Shown here: positions 39,804-49,303 of the stretch, in pieces | Layout of the letters: every line of letters begins with the position of its first letter | How positions within the stretch are numbered: position 1 is the stretch's first letter | Origin: Bryobacterales bacterium | GTDB taxonomy: Bacteria; Acidobacteriota; Terriglobia; Bryobacterales; UBA6623 | NCBI GenBank assembly: GCA_022824585.1 | Contig: JAJDZN010000327.1 | Location: 1 to 62,518 of the forward strand | Direction of reading: 5' to 3' | DNA length: 62,518 nucleotides | Notes under the pieces: model-generated | Told to the model about the DNA's origin: nothing | The model's database searches: none | What the model saw: the letters and a program-made list of their open reading frames with translations, nothing else | Translations under genes and position numbers: made by a program

Positions 39804-42800
39804 CTATGGCCGTTTCTGGCCCGGGGCTTGGCTCACGAGGACCTGCCGCAAGTCCGGTTGCGCCGGACAGGCGCGCTTGAAGTGCGGGCAATGTCGGCAG
39901 CGCTCGCCCTCGCGCAGCGGATACGCTTGCGAGCGCTGGGCTGCGAAGAACTCTTCGACCAGACGTTTGGCGCCTTCGAGCGCGCCGTCGCTAACATCGA
40001 TGTCAATCGGCGCGCCGTGGCGAAGGTAGAACACGACGGCCCGATCCACCGCTGTTTGTGCCTTGGCCAGCCCGGCAGCGTACAGCTGGAGTTGGGCAGC
40101 GTACTGTCTTGCTGAAACCTCCAGTTCTGCGGCGGGTCGATTGTCGGTCTTGTAATCGACAAGGATGCGCTCTCCCCCCTCTTCGAACAGGAGGTCGACC
40201 GTGCCTCGCAGCAGGTAGTCGCCGACCGTGAACACGAACGCCATCTCGCGATCGATCCGACCGGCCCGCTGGCTGCGCAACCCCAGATCGTGGTCCGCAA
40301 ATCTCTCTGCTAGGGCTCGAACCTCGGGGCTCGGGTCTTCAAGCTGCCCCGCGAGGTACTCGTGAACCTGTTGTCCGAACAAGGAGGGGTCGATATCGTC
40401 GCGAACCGGCCGCCGGCCGCGATCGTCGCGATGATTGTCGAGCCGCCCGGATCCCAGATCGTCGGTCTCGAGGCCGAGATAGCGTGAGAGGAAGTATTTT
40501 CGGGGGCATTCGGCGAACAGCGACACCGACGTGACTGCGGCTGAGTAGTCGGCTTGGGCTGCCGGGGCCAGCGGCTCGAGCACCTCCGGGGCGGCCGACG
40601 CTTCAGTGACCCGCCCTTGGCTGTCAGGCGCTTCCCCGACCGTCTTGCTGTAGAGAAACTTGAGGTCTCCGATTGTTCGTTCCTCAAGGCCGTCAGTCGG
40701 AGCTTCCTTGGGGTTGATGCCCAGGCCGTCGAATACAGTCTTGGCCCATCCGCTCCTTTGTGCGGCACCTGCATAGGATGCGCTGAGGATCAAGTGCTCT
40801 TCGGCACGCGTCATGGCCACGTATAGCAGCCGCTCCGCCTCCGTGCGCTCCCGTTCGGCGATATCGGCGCTGGTTCTCGCAAACGCGGCGTCGGGCACAG
40901 GGCTGCCTTCGAACGGCTGGCGCCAGCGGGCTCCGATGCCGTGGTCCTCCGAGAACAACAGCCCCGGCTGGCGCGCTGTAGGACGGCTCTGCAGCGCGGC
41001 CAGCACCACTACGGGAAACTCCAGGCCCTTGGCCGCGTGCATGGTCAGGACCTGGACCGAAGCCGAGCTCTCGGCGCCCTCGGGAGCGGCTTCTTCGGGG
41101 CGCTGGGCCTCCAGCGCCCGATCCAGCGCGGCCGAGATCGCATCCAGCGAAGCGAGGCCCTGCCGCTCCTTTCTGGCGATCCACTCGAGCAGTTGGTCGA
41201 CGCGAGCCAACGCCAGATCGCTGTCGTCCTGGCGGGCGAGAAATGACCGGTACCCGCATTCCGAGACGGAGCGCGCCAGCAGGAAGCGCGGCGGGACAGC
41301 GGCCCGATCTGCACGGCAGCGGGCGAGAAGTTGGCCGAAGCGTTCCAACCGCCTCGTTCCATCGGAGTCCAGGCCGGCGCCGCTCGGTGAGTCCGTCGCC
41401 AGGGCTTCGGAGAGGTTCTCGAAGAGGAGTCTGAGTCGCAGCAGGGCCGGGTCCGCGATGCCGCAAAACGGCGACTTCAGCACGGCTGCGAGACTGATCT
41501 CGTCCCTGGGGTTGCGCACCACCCGCAGAAAGGCTGCGAGTTCTGCCGTCTCGGGGGCATGGAACAGCCCTCGGTCGGTACTGGTCAGGCACGGAATGCC
41601 CTGCCGCCGGAGCACTCCCGCGATCACGGAGCCGGCGGCGTGCGTGCGCACGAGGATGGCGACATCTCCCCAGCGCAGGCCGCGCGTGCGGCCGCCTGCC
41701 TCGCGGTCGACAACCCGCAGTTCCGACTTCAAGGCCCGCAGCCGGTGCGCCAGCCGGAGCGCTTCCTGCGTTCGCGATTGCGATCCGGCGTCGCAAACGA
41801 GCTGCACTTCGAGGCAGGCCGAGGCCTTGGCGGGGAACTGGTACGCGGCATTGAGGCGGTGGCGCTCCACCCCGCTGGATTCGCCTCCGGGCAGCAGGCG
41901 ATGCACGGCGGCCAGCACCTCTGGCCGGCTGCGAAAGTTGTCCAGCAGGCGGATGACGTCGCCGCCGCGCCGCTCCACGCGCTCCCGGTACCGGCGGAAC
42001 ACGTTCTGATCCGCATGTCGAAAGCCGTAAATCGATTGGTTGATGTCCCCGACGACGAACCGAACGGGCCGCCGGTCCCCGTGCGCGTCCAGCAACCGGT
42101 CGACCAATCGGACCTGGAGCGGATTCGTGTCTTGAAACTCATCGATCAAGATGTGCTCGAACGCCAAGGCCGGACAATCCGGAGATGCCAGCAAGTCCGC
42201 TGCCAGGGCCAGGGCATCGTCAAAGTCGAGCCGTCCCGACGCGCGCTTGGCTGCGCGGAAGCTGGCCAGCGCGCGTCGCGCCAGCCTGCGCAGCCACTTG
42301 CGGGCCGACTCGTTCGTGGCAGAAACGGCGGCTGAGCGACAGGCCGGCAACAAAGCGTCCTTGATTTCGCCCACGAGATCCTTCGCTTGGCCGCGCCGCT
42401 GGACGGTCTGCAGCAGTGCCGCGATCGACTCCAGCGCGGCGGGGCTGGCATCAGCCTCGCCACAGGCCAGTCTGGCCTCGTCGGCCGCGCGCGCGACCTC
42501 CTCTGACTGCTGGACCCCGGAGAGGCTGCTCAAAGCGCCTGCCAGCGCCTCGAGGGGAGGCCGGGGGCTCGTTGTAAAAGGCTTGCAGCCGTAGCTGCGG
42601 ATCCGGTAGACCAAGTCCGCCAGGTCTCTGTGGATGGATGAGGCGTCCTCGCCCGCTGATCGTGCCGCGCTGGGGCCATAGTTCGCGAGAAACGCCTCCA
42701 GCCCCGGGCCGCGCTTGCCGAAGGCTTCGTCGAGAGCTTGCTCGATGGCCTCGGCCAGCAGTTCGTCCGCCTCGCCCGCATCCAGCATCTCGAACCCCGG

Positions 42801-43124
42801 ATCTACGCCGGCCTCGAGCGCCCGCTCGCGCAGCAGGCGGCTGCAAAAGGCGTCGATGGTGGAGATCTGGGCGGACTCGAAGAGGCTTCGGTGCTCGCTG
42901 GTCGGGCGGCTCTCTCCGACCAGGCGCGAGTGCATCTCGAGCGCTGCCTTCTCGGTGAAGGTGATGGCCAGGATACGCTCGGGCCGTACCTGCCGCTCGA
43001 CAATCAGCCAGCGCAGTCGCTCGACCAAGACGCGGGTCTTGCCCGAGCCCGGACCTGCGACGACGCAAATGTCTCCTCGCTGCCAGCTCTGCACTGCGCG
43101 CTGCTGTTCCGGCGTCAGTTGCAT
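39804..43124 (-). CDS. addA: UvrD-type helicase/nuclease, AddA-like
   Basis: A 1106-residue subunit of a RecBCD-like double-strand break repair enzyme. Superfamily 1 helicase motifs are complete: Walker A AGPGSGKTR (residues 23-31), DEFQDTN, GDINQSIYGFR and VLTMHAAKGLEFPVVV. The C-terminal RecB-type nuclease has GQQVHEYLAG, GTVDLLF and VDYKTD. Four Cys fit an Fe-S nuclease: one in ECPRKYF and three in CRHCPHFKRAC at the end (CxxCx6C). In characterised AddAB only AddB has this cluster, so this subunit is unusual. Translation start ATG 43124 shares one base with the addB stop (TGATG), indicating coupled translation and equal subunit amounts. Confidence 0.9.
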   Translation of the reverse strand: MQLTPEQQRAVQSWQRGDICVVAGPGSGKTRVLVERLRWLIVERQVRPERILAITFTEKAALEMHSRLVGESRPTSEHRSLFESAQISTIDAFCSRLLRERALEAGVDPGFEMLDAGEADELLAEAIEQALDEAFGKRGPGLEAFLANYGPSAARSAGEDASSIHRDLADLVYRIRSYGCKPFTTSPRPPLEALAGALSSLSGVQQSEEVARAADEARLACGEADASPAALESIAALLQTVQRRGQAKDLVGEIKDALLPACRSAAVSATNESARKWLRRLARRALASFRAAKRASGRLDFDDALALAADLLASPDCPALAFEHILIDEFQDTNPLQVRLVDRLLDAHGDRRPVRFVVGDINQSIYGFRHADQNVFRRYRERVERRGGDVIRLLDNFRSRPEVLAAVHRLLPGGESSGVERHRLNAAYQFPAKASACLEVQLVCDAGSQSRTQEALRLAHRLRALKSELRVVDREAGGRTRGLRWGDVAILVRTHAAGSVIAGVLRRQGIPCLTSTDRGLFHAPETAELAAFLRVVRNPRDEISLAAVLKSPFCGIADPALLRLRLLFENLSEALATDSPSGAGLDSDGTRRLERFGQLLARCRADRAAVPPRFLLARSVSECGYRSFLARQDDSDLALARVDQLLEWIARKERQGLASLDAISAALDRALEAQRPEEAAPEGAESSASVQVLTMHAAKGLEFPVVVLAALQSRPTARQPGLLFSEDHGIGARWRQPFEGSPVPDAAFARTSADIAERERTEAERLLYVAMTRAEEHLILSASYAGAAQRSGWAKTVFDGLGINPKEAPTDGLEERTIGDLKFLYSKTVGEAPDSQGRVTEASAAPEVLEPLAPAAQADYSAAVTSVSLFAECPRKYFLSRYLGLETDDLGSGRLDNHRDDRGRRPVRDDIDPSLFGQQVHEYLAGQLEDPSPEVRALAERFADHDLGLRSQRAGRIDREMAFVFTVGDYLLRGTVDLLFEEGGERILVDYKTDNRPAAELEVSARQYAAQLQLYAAGLAKAQTAVDRAVVFYLRHGAPIDIDVSDGALEGAKRLVEEFFAAQRSQAYPLREGERCRHCPHFKRACPAQPDLRQVLVSQAPGQKRP

Positions 43125-45832
43125 CAGGCCGGGCCGTCCGTGGACTCTCCGCGGCAGCCGAGCGGCAGCCATTCGACGCGGCAGACGCTGCCGAATTCGC
43201 AGAACCTGCCGCAGAACTCCCGGTCTCGCGGGCGGACCGCAATGCCGCCCTCGAGCACCTCCCCGACCGCTTCGGCCGCCTCGGCGCGGGCGGTGTCGAG
43301 CAGCGCGCGCATGGCGTCCTGGGTGATCGGCTGGAGGCCGCGCTCGCCGTCGATCGCTGCGCCTGCGAAGCTGGTCTCCCCGCGCAGGCCGCACAGCACC
43401 ATGCCGGTCGGCTCGAAGCTGCGCTGCTGCTCGAGCGCGGCCAGATAGAGCAGCATCTGGAGTTCTTCGCCCGCCAGGTGCTGCTTGAGCAGTTCCTTGA
43501 CGCGGCTCGGCCGAGCGTACTTGTAGTCGGTGACCAGGCAGCGTTGGTTCGGATCGACGTCGTAGCGGTCAATGCGGCATTTCACGACGGGCTGGGAGCC
43601 GAGGCTGCTGATACGGAACTCCGCAGCTTCCTCGAACCGCGACTGCATGCCCTCCGGCAGTGCCATCTGGATGGTCTGGTCGCTGTCGGCGAAGCGCTGC
43701 AGGTCGGCGCGGAGAGCCAAGCGATAGCGCTCGGTGCGAAACGTCTCTTCGAGACGAAGCTCGCCCAGCTTCGCGCTGAAGGTTCGATCCAAGATCTCGC
43801 CGATCGGCCCGCCATCGCGATTCCAGCAGTCGACGGCGGCGTGCACGATCGTGCCGAGCGCCTGCGCGTCAAGCCTCTGGCCCGGGAGCGGCGGCCTGCC
43901 CCGCAGCCGGAGGGTGGAGGCCGAGAAGAAGCGGTAGGGGCATTGTCGGAAGTCGCCGATGCCTGAGACGCTGAATTGCGGATTCCGATCTGCCACGGCC
44001 CCGAGCAGGGCGCGCGGCAGGCTGGCAGCGGGCTCGGACGGCGATTCTGGAGCGGGGGATCCCATGCGCAGCCGCGGGCTGGGGCGAACTTCGGCCGCGC
44101 AGTCCTCGAGCAGGCTCGATCTCGCCTGCGGCTGGCCGTCGCTCGCGCGCAGGGGATAGCTCAGGACCAAGTGCTGCGTTGCCCTCGAGGAGGCGACCTC
44201 GAAGAGCCGGCGCTCGGCTTGCGCCCGGTCGGCCGACGTGCGCAGGTCGATTCCTCGGCCGCGCATCTGGATGCGGTCTTCGTCATCGAAGAAGATGTCT
44301 TGCGTAAACCTGCGCGGGAACCAGCCTTCTGCCAACCCGCAGACGAACGCGACCGGAATCGACCATTGGCGGGACTCTGCGATCGGCAGAACGTGCACGA
44401 CGTCGAAGCGCTGGTCCGGCACGGCCAGGGTCGTGCTGCGAAGAACGTCTTCGAACGCGTCGGCGAAGGTTTGCAGGCCCGGCCGCTTCCGGCCCGCAAA
44501 CTCGGGCAGGTCGCCCGTTTCCTCGAGCGCGCGCGCCAAGGCTTGCCGCGCCCGGACGGCGACTCGCCAGTCGCCTGTCCGCAGGAACGACTCCGCGCCG
44601 ACCGGAGGCCGCAGGTGCTGGACCCTCTTCAGAAGTCCTAGGCAGTCGGCCTGCCAGCGCTTCGCGCCGACGCGCCGCCGGTGCCAGTCCTGGCACGGTG
44701 CGAGCCCTTGCAAGAACCGCCTGATCGGCGGAAACTCTCGCGCCGAATTCACTAGGAATTCCAATCCCTCGCCGGGCAGCGCATCCCGCACGGCGAAGTC
44801 AAACCTGTCGATCCCCGGATCGGTGCCGACCGGAGAGAGCGGGGAGCAGATCGCCTCGATCGCTCTCTCTGCGGAGAAGCGCGACTCGATGACGCGCAGC
44901 CACTCCAGGAAGTGACGGGTCACCCCGTGGTCGGCCAGGGAGTCCCTGCTCCAGAACCTGTGAGGAATGCGCAAGGCCTCGAACACCTCGCGGATGAGCC
45001 CGGCATAGTGCTCGAGCGAGCGCACGATGATGGCGTGCTGGTGTAGCGGCCGGTCGCTGGCGAGAATCCGCCTGGCGATTTCCATGACCTCCGCGCGCGG
45101 AGAGGGCGCTTCTACCAGTTCCGGCTCCAAGGCGGCATCCCGGGGGGGCGGCGGCAGGGGCTCGGGCTTGCCCGGCGGGTAATGGGGCAGGCCCTCAGGC
45201 ATCGCCACGACAAACTCTTCGGACTGCTCGTCCAAGGCACTCAGGAGTTCTTCCTGCTGCTTGGTGAAGATGTCGAAGCCATCGACGTAGACTGTCCGGA
45301 CCGCGCGCAAGCCCTGCTCGCGGATCCGCGCGGCCGCCAGCGCGATCCGCTGGTTGGCGTGGGCGAAACCCTCCCGCGCCAGGCTGCTCTCGAATTCACG
45401 GAAGACCCCCACGAAGGCGCGCTGCTGGCGTGTCCGCGCGGCGGGCTCGACTTGGTAGCTGTCTGCGCCGGCCGCCCAGAACTCGCGCATCAGGTCATCG
45501 ATGCGGCCGCGCAGCCGGGCCGAGCCGGAACGGGACCGCATGCCCGGCTGGCCCGAGGCTCCGACGGCTCGGCTCAGCAGGCGATCCTCGACGACTCCGC
45601 CGGCCTCGCGAACGTCCGGGGTCAAGCTCCGGACATACTCCGGCATCGTCGAAACCACCCTCGCGGGCACCATCAGGCCCCTCCGGGCCAGCTGGTTGAG
45701 CAGGTGATTCCGCATGCTGGCGGTCGGGACCAGCAGCTGGACTTCGTCGCTGCGGCCGGCCCGGATCGCAGTCTCGAGGGCCCGCAGGATGTACGCTGTC
45801 TTGCCGCTGCCGGGAGGTCCGATCAGTAGCAC
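43124..45832 (-). CDS. addB: AddB-like exonuclease subunit with Fe-S nuclease domain
   Basis: A 902-residue partner of the downstream AddA-like protein. It keeps Walker A (LIGPPGSGKT, residues 3-12) but I find no convincing DExx box or later helicase motifs, as in AddB, whose motor half is inactive. The C-terminal nuclease has GTIVHAAVDCW, RIDRYD and TDYKYARPS. Fe-S Cys lie in FRQCPYRFF and CGRFCEFGSVC (C-x3-C-x5-C). It begins with GTG 45832 after AAAGGA. The pair degrades broken ends and loads recombinase. Confidence 0.87.
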   Translation of the reverse strand: MLLIGPPGSGKTAYILRALETAIRAGRSDEVQLLVPTASMRNHLLNQLARRGLMVPARVVSTMPEYVRSLTPDVREAGGVVEDRLLSRAVGASGQPGMRSRSGSARLRGRIDDLMREFWAAGADSYQVEPAARTRQQRAFVGVFREFESSLAREGFAHANQRIALAAARIREQGLRAVRTVYVDGFDIFTKQQEELLSALDEQSEEFVVAMPEGLPHYPPGKPEPLPPPPRDAALEPELVEAPSPRAEVMEIARRILASDRPLHQHAIIVRSLEHYAGLIREVFEALRIPHRFWSRDSLADHGVTRHFLEWLRVIESRFSAERAIEAICSPLSPVGTDPGIDRFDFAVRDALPGEGLEFLVNSAREFPPIRRFLQGLAPCQDWHRRRVGAKRWQADCLGLLKRVQHLRPPVGAESFLRTGDWRVAVRARQALARALEETGDLPEFAGRKRPGLQTFADAFEDVLRSTTLAVPDQRFDVVHVLPIAESRQWSIPVAFVCGLAEGWFPRRFTQDIFFDDEDRIQMRGRGIDLRTSADRAQAERRLFEVASSRATQHLVLSYPLRASDGQPQARSSLLEDCAAEVRPSPRLRMGSPAPESPSEPAASLPRALLGAVADRNPQFSVSGIGDFRQCPYRFFSASTLRLRGRPPLPGQRLDAQALGTIVHAAVDCWNRDGGPIGEILDRTFSAKLGELRLEETFRTERYRLALRADLQRFADSDQTIQMALPEGMQSRFEEAAEFRISSLGSQPVVKCRIDRYDVDPNQRCLVTDYKYARPSRVKELLKQHLAGEELQMLLYLAALEQQRSFEPTGMVLCGLRGETSFAGAAIDGERGLQPITQDAMRALLDTARAEAAEAVGEVLEGGIAVRPRDREFCGRFCEFGSVCRVEWLPLGCRGESTDGPA

Positions 45833-46016
45833 GGGCTCTCTGTTCCTTTGCTCGGCAGGGCCGTGAACGCTGCCGGCTGCCGAGGTTTGATGCCGAGCGG
45901 ACGGGATGGTAGCTCGGCCCGCCCGGCGCTACGCCGATCGCAAGATTCTACCACCACTTGCCCGTTGTGGAACAATGGGATTGGAGGCGCGCGATCGCTT
46001 CGGCGATCCTCAGGCA

Positions 46017-46694
46017 ATGCCCCCCGATCTCTCCGTTCGCTCCTTGCGCAAGGAGTATCCGCATCCGGCGGGCGCGCTGCAGGTGTTGAACGATCTTTCT
46101 CTGGAGATGTCGCTCGGTGACGCCTTGGCGATCATGGGCCCTTCAGGCTCTGGAAAGAGCACTCTGCTCTACATCCTGGGGTCTTTGGAAGCGCCCAGCG
46201 GCGGCGCCGTCGAGGTGTGCGGTCAGAATCCATTCGCACTGGACCGTGCTGGCGTGGCCGCGTTCCGCAACAAGACCGTCGGGTTTGTCCTGCAGGACCA
46301 CCACCTGCTGCCGCAGTGCACCAGCCTCGAAAACGTATTGCTTCCGACGCTGCCGGCCGGCGGGGCCACGGCTGCGCTCGCGGCCCGCGGCAAGCAGCTG
46401 CTCGAGCGCGTCGGGCTGGCCGAGCGCATGGACCGACTGCCCTCCGAGCTGTCGGGCGGAGAACGGCAGCGCGTGGCCATCGCCCGCGCCTTGATCAACG
46501 CGCCGCCCGTCGTGCTGGCGGACGAGCCCACTGGGAACCTCGACCGTCTCAGCGCGGAAACCGTCGGCAGCCTGCTCCTGGAGTTGCAGCGTGAGCAGAA
46601 CATCTTGCTCATCGCAGTCACGCACAGCGCGGGCCTGGCCGCCCGCTTTCCCGCCCGCGCCGAATTACTGGATGGCCGCTTGCAGCGGCAGTGA
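46017..46694 (+). CDS. ABC transporter ATP-binding protein (LolD/MacB-like)
   Basis: A 225-residue ATPase with Walker A MGPSGSGKST, Q-loop FVLQDHHLLPQCTSLENVLLP, signature LSGGERQRVAIARAL and Walker B VVLADEPTGNLD. The region after the Q-loop is typical of LolD and MacB, which drive lipoprotein release or efflux through the periplasm. No permease gene is adjacent; glgC follows after 43 bases. ATG 46017 is used, with ATG 45975 and an open frame to 45906 as alternatives. Confidence 0.85.
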   Translation: MPPDLSVRSLRKEYPHPAGALQVLNDLSLEMSLGDALAIMGPSGSGKSTLLYILGSLEAPSGGAVEVCGQNPFALDRAGVAAFRNKTVGFVLQDHHLLPQCTSLENVLLPTLPAGGATAALAARGKQLLERVGLAERMDRLPSELSGGERQRVAIARALINAPPVVLADEPTGNLDRLSAETVGSLLLELQREQNILLIAVTHSAGLAARFPARAELLDGRLQRQ

Positions 46695-46720
46695 TCGCAC
46701 AGTTAGGGCGGCCGGCCGTC

Positions 46721-46728
46721 TTAGGAGG
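46721..46728 (+). promoter_or_regulatory. Strong Shine-Dalgarno TTAGGAGG before glgC
   Basis: A full anti-16S match ending 9 bases before ATG 46738. It is clearly stronger than in most genes of this window and fixes the glgC start against the longer open frame. Confidence 0.7.
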
Positions 46729-46737
46729 CCCAATCGC

Positions 46738-47991
46738 ATGGAAAACGTAAAGGTGCTGGGACTGATCCTGGCGGGCGGCAAGGGTACCCGCCTATTTCCC
46801 CTGACCAAGGAGCGGAGCAAGCCAGCCGTGCCGTTCGGGGGCAAATACCGCATCATCGACTTCGTCCTGAGCAACTTCGTGAACTCCGGGATCTACTCGA
46901 TCTACGTCCTGACGCAGTTCAAGAGCCAGTCCCTGTTGCAGCACATGCGCAACGCCTGGCAATTTTCGGATTTGCTCACCAGGCAATACATCCTGCCGGT
47001 GCCCGCGCAGATGCGCAAGGGCCCGCAGTGGTATCGCGGCACGTCTGACGCGATCCACCAGAACATCCACCTGATCGAACTGTCGCAGCCCGAAATGGTG
47101 GCCGTCTTCGGCGCGGACCACATTTATTTCATGGACATCCGCCAGATGATCGAATACCACCGGGACAAGGGTGCGGCGGGCACGGTTGCGGCCCTGCCGG
47201 TTCCGGTCTCGCAGTCGGAGCGCTTCGGCACGATGGAGGTTGACGAAGACTGGCGCATCCTGCGCTTTTACGAGAAGGTGGCCACGCCGCCCGAGATTCC
47301 CGGCCGCCCGGGCTGGTGCCTGGCCTCGATGGGAAACTACCTGTTCGACCCGACCACGCTGGTGAGCGCGTTGCGGCGGGACGCCGCTCGCCCGGACAGC
47401 TCTCACGACTTCGGCCACAACATCTTGCCGGAGATGGTCGACGCCGTGCCGATCTACGCATACGACTTCCTCAGCAACGAGGTTCCCGGCGAGAAGCCCG
47501 AGAACCACGGCTACTGGCGCGACGTGGGCACGATCGAGTCGTTCTACGACGCCAACATGGACCTGCGATCCATCAGCCCTAAATTGAGCCTGTACAACCC
47601 GGACTGGCCGCTCCGCACGGCCGAATACCCAACCGGGCCATCGCGCTATTGCACGGACGCCGAGGGGCGGCGCTGCGATGTCGTCGACTCCGTGATCTCC
47701 GAGGGCTGCGTGCTGTACGGCTCCGCAGTGCGCCAGTCCATCTTGGGGCGCAATGTCCACATGGAGTCGGGCGCATGCGTCGAAGACTCCATCGTGATGG
47801 CGCGCTGCCACATTGGCGAGGGCGCGCAGATCCGCAGGGCCATCATCGACAAGAACGCGAGAATCCCGGCCGGCGCCAAGATCGGCTTCGACCGAGAGGC
47901 CGACATCCGGAACTACGGCATCTCGGACACCGGCATTGTGTTGGTGGAGGGATCCCGCACCGCGATTCCGGTCAGTCCGGCCGCGATCTGA
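46738..47991 (+). CDS. glgC: Glucose-1-phosphate adenylyltransferase
   Basis: A 417-residue ADP-glucose pyrophosphorylase, the committed step of bacterial glycogen synthesis. The nucleotide-binding N-terminus LILAGGKGTRLFPLTKERSKPAVPFGGKYRIIDF is complete, WYRGTSDAI follows, and the C-terminal left-handed beta-helix begins near residue 310 (SVISEGCVLYGSAVRQSIL, SIVMARCHIGEGAQIRRAII). Length matches the family. The end overlaps the convergent receiver-like gene by 20 bases. No other glycogen gene is present. Confidence 0.95.
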   Translation: MENVKVLGLILAGGKGTRLFPLTKERSKPAVPFGGKYRIIDFVLSNFVNSGIYSIYVLTQFKSQSLLQHMRNAWQFSDLLTRQYILPVPAQMRKGPQWYRGTSDAIHQNIHLIELSQPEMVAVFGADHIYFMDIRQMIEYHRDKGAAGTVAALPVPVSQSERFGTMEVDEDWRILRFYEKVATPPEIPGRPGWCLASMGNYLFDPTTLVSALRRDAARPDSSHDFGHNILPEMVDAVPIYAYDFLSNEVPGEKPENHGYWRDVGTIESFYDANMDLRSISPKLSLYNPDWPLRTAEYPTGPSRYCTDAEGRRCDVVDSVISEGCVLYGSAVRQSILGRNVHMESGACVEDSIVMARCHIGEGAQIRRAIIDKNARIPAGAKIGFDREADIRNYGISDTGIVLVEGSRTAIPVSPAAI

Positions 47992-48403
47992 CCGAACCGG
48001 GGGCCGTTCCCGATCGCAGGGACGCCAGCAGGCCGGGCAGGCTGGCGGCTAGCGCCCCCCGCGTGTAGACGTCGTCGTAGCCGGCATCGCGGGCCTCTTG
48101 CAGGACGGTCTCGCGGACGTGGCTGGCAAAGGCGATCAAGCGCGGAGCGCCGGACGGTCCGAGCGAGCGCAGTTCGCCAACGACGCCGAGCGGATCAACC
48201 GAGGCTGCATCTAGGTCGACAATGATCAAGTCCGGCCGGGAATGCGCCGCCTCGACGAGCGCTTGGCGAGAGCCCGCGGACCGGACGGAGATGCCGAGAT
48301 GCCTGGCCGCTGCAGAGACCTTCGAGCCGAAGAACAGGTCGGGAATCGCCGCCAAAACTCGTTTGCCAGCCGTGTCTTTCGCCGGTATCGAACCTGAGGC
48401 CAT
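47972..48403 (-). CDS. Degenerate response-regulator receiver protein
   Basis: A 143-residue protein with the beta-alpha layout of a CheY-like receiver and no output domain. Strand 1 reads RVLAAIPDLFFGSKV, where the usual acidic pair is missing apart from one Asp. The phospho-acceptor position is probably the Asp in LIIVDLDAASVD. The Ser of FASHV can take the Thr/Ser role, and the conserved Lys of strand 5 is not seen. Phosphorylation is therefore doubtful. Starts at TTG 48424 or ATG 48403; the ATG has CAGG upstream. It diverges from mqnD by a 26-base gap. Confidence 0.62.
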   Translation of the reverse strand: MASGSIPAKDTAGKRVLAAIPDLFFGSKVSAAARHLGISVRSAGSRQALVEAAHSRPDLIIVDLDAASVDPLGVVGELRSLGPSGAPRLIAFASHVRETVLQEARDAGYDDVYTRGALAASLPGLLASLRSGTAPGSVRSRPD

Positions 48404-48429
48404 CTGGTAACCTGAGTCTAGCAACCCAC

Positions 48430-49266
48430 ATGCCCGACAAACGCGAATTCACGATCGCGCATAGCCCCGACGCCGACGACGCGTTCATGTTCTACGCCCT
48501 GGCCACGCACAAGATCGAGTCTGACCTGCTCGAATTCAAACACGTCCTGAAGGACATCCAATCCCTCAACCAAGACGCGCACGCGGGACGCTACGACATG
48601 ACGGCGATCTCCTACCATGCGTATCCGTACGTGGCCGACCGCTACGTGCTGACCGCGGCCGGGTCCAGCGTGGGCGACGGCTACGGTCCGATCGTCGTCG
48701 CGTCGGAAGAGCTGGAGCCGGGCGATCTGGCGGGGAAGCAGGTCGCCGTTCCGGGCCTGTTGACGACGGCGTACCTCGCACTGAAGCTCTACGAGCCGGC
48801 TGTCGAGCCAGTTGTCTGCGAGTTCGACAAGATCATCGGCGAGGTGGAGAGCGGGGCTGTTGACGCGGGCGTGGTGATCCACGAGGGACAGCTGACGTTC
48901 GCCGACTCGGGCTTGCACGGCGTGGTCGATCTTGGCGAGTGGTGGAAGCGCTCCGAGGGCTTGCCGCTGCCGCTCGGCTGCAACTGCATCTTGCGCGAGC
49001 TGCCTTCGGAGATCCAGCAGGAGGCCCGCCGCAAGCTGGCCGCCACGATCCAGTACTCGCTCGACCATCGGTCGGAAGCGCTGGAATACGCGCTGCAATT
49101 CTCGCGCGGCTTGGAAAAGGACCTGGCGGACAGCTTCGTGGGCATGTACGTCAACGGCCATACCACAGACATGGATCCAGTGGTGCTCAAGTCGGGGCAA
49201 CTGCTGCTTGACAGGGGGTTCTCGGCCGGCTTGATTCCGCACCAGGTTCGTCTAGAGTATGTGTAG
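48430..49266 (+). CDS. mqnD: 1,4-dihydroxy-6-naphthoate synthase
   Basis: A 278-residue protein of the MqnA/MqnD family, identified as MqnD by HSPDADDAFMFYAL at its start. MqnD converts cyclic de-hypoxanthine futalosine to 1,4-dihydroxy-6-naphthoate in the futalosine route to menaquinone. Later marks are LLTTAYLALKL, GVVIHEGQLTFADSGL and LPLPLGCNCI. The other futalosine genes are not in the window. The start at ATG 48430 aligns with the family. The polyprenyl synthase at 25.9 kb would supply the tail. Confidence 0.92.
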   Translation: MPDKREFTIAHSPDADDAFMFYALATHKIESDLLEFKHVLKDIQSLNQDAHAGRYDMTAISYHAYPYVADRYVLTAAGSSVGDGYGPIVVASEELEPGDLAGKQVAVPGLLTTAYLALKLYEPAVEPVVCEFDKIIGEVESGAVDAGVVIHEGQLTFADSGLHGVVDLGEWWKRSEGLPLPLGCNCILRELPSEIQQEARRKLAATIQYSLDHRSEALEYALQFSRGLEKDLADSFVGMYVNGHTTDMDPVVLKSGQLLLDRGFSAGLIPHQVRLEYV

Positions 49267-49303
49267 CTGGTATGTGTAGTTCGGCGAGCCGACCGAGGGT
49301 AGT

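Noticed and set aside
42451..43572. 373-codon minus-strand frame across the addA/addB junction
   Set aside because: A Ser/Arg/Ala-rich shadow in another frame; the addB and addA motifs lie in the other frames.
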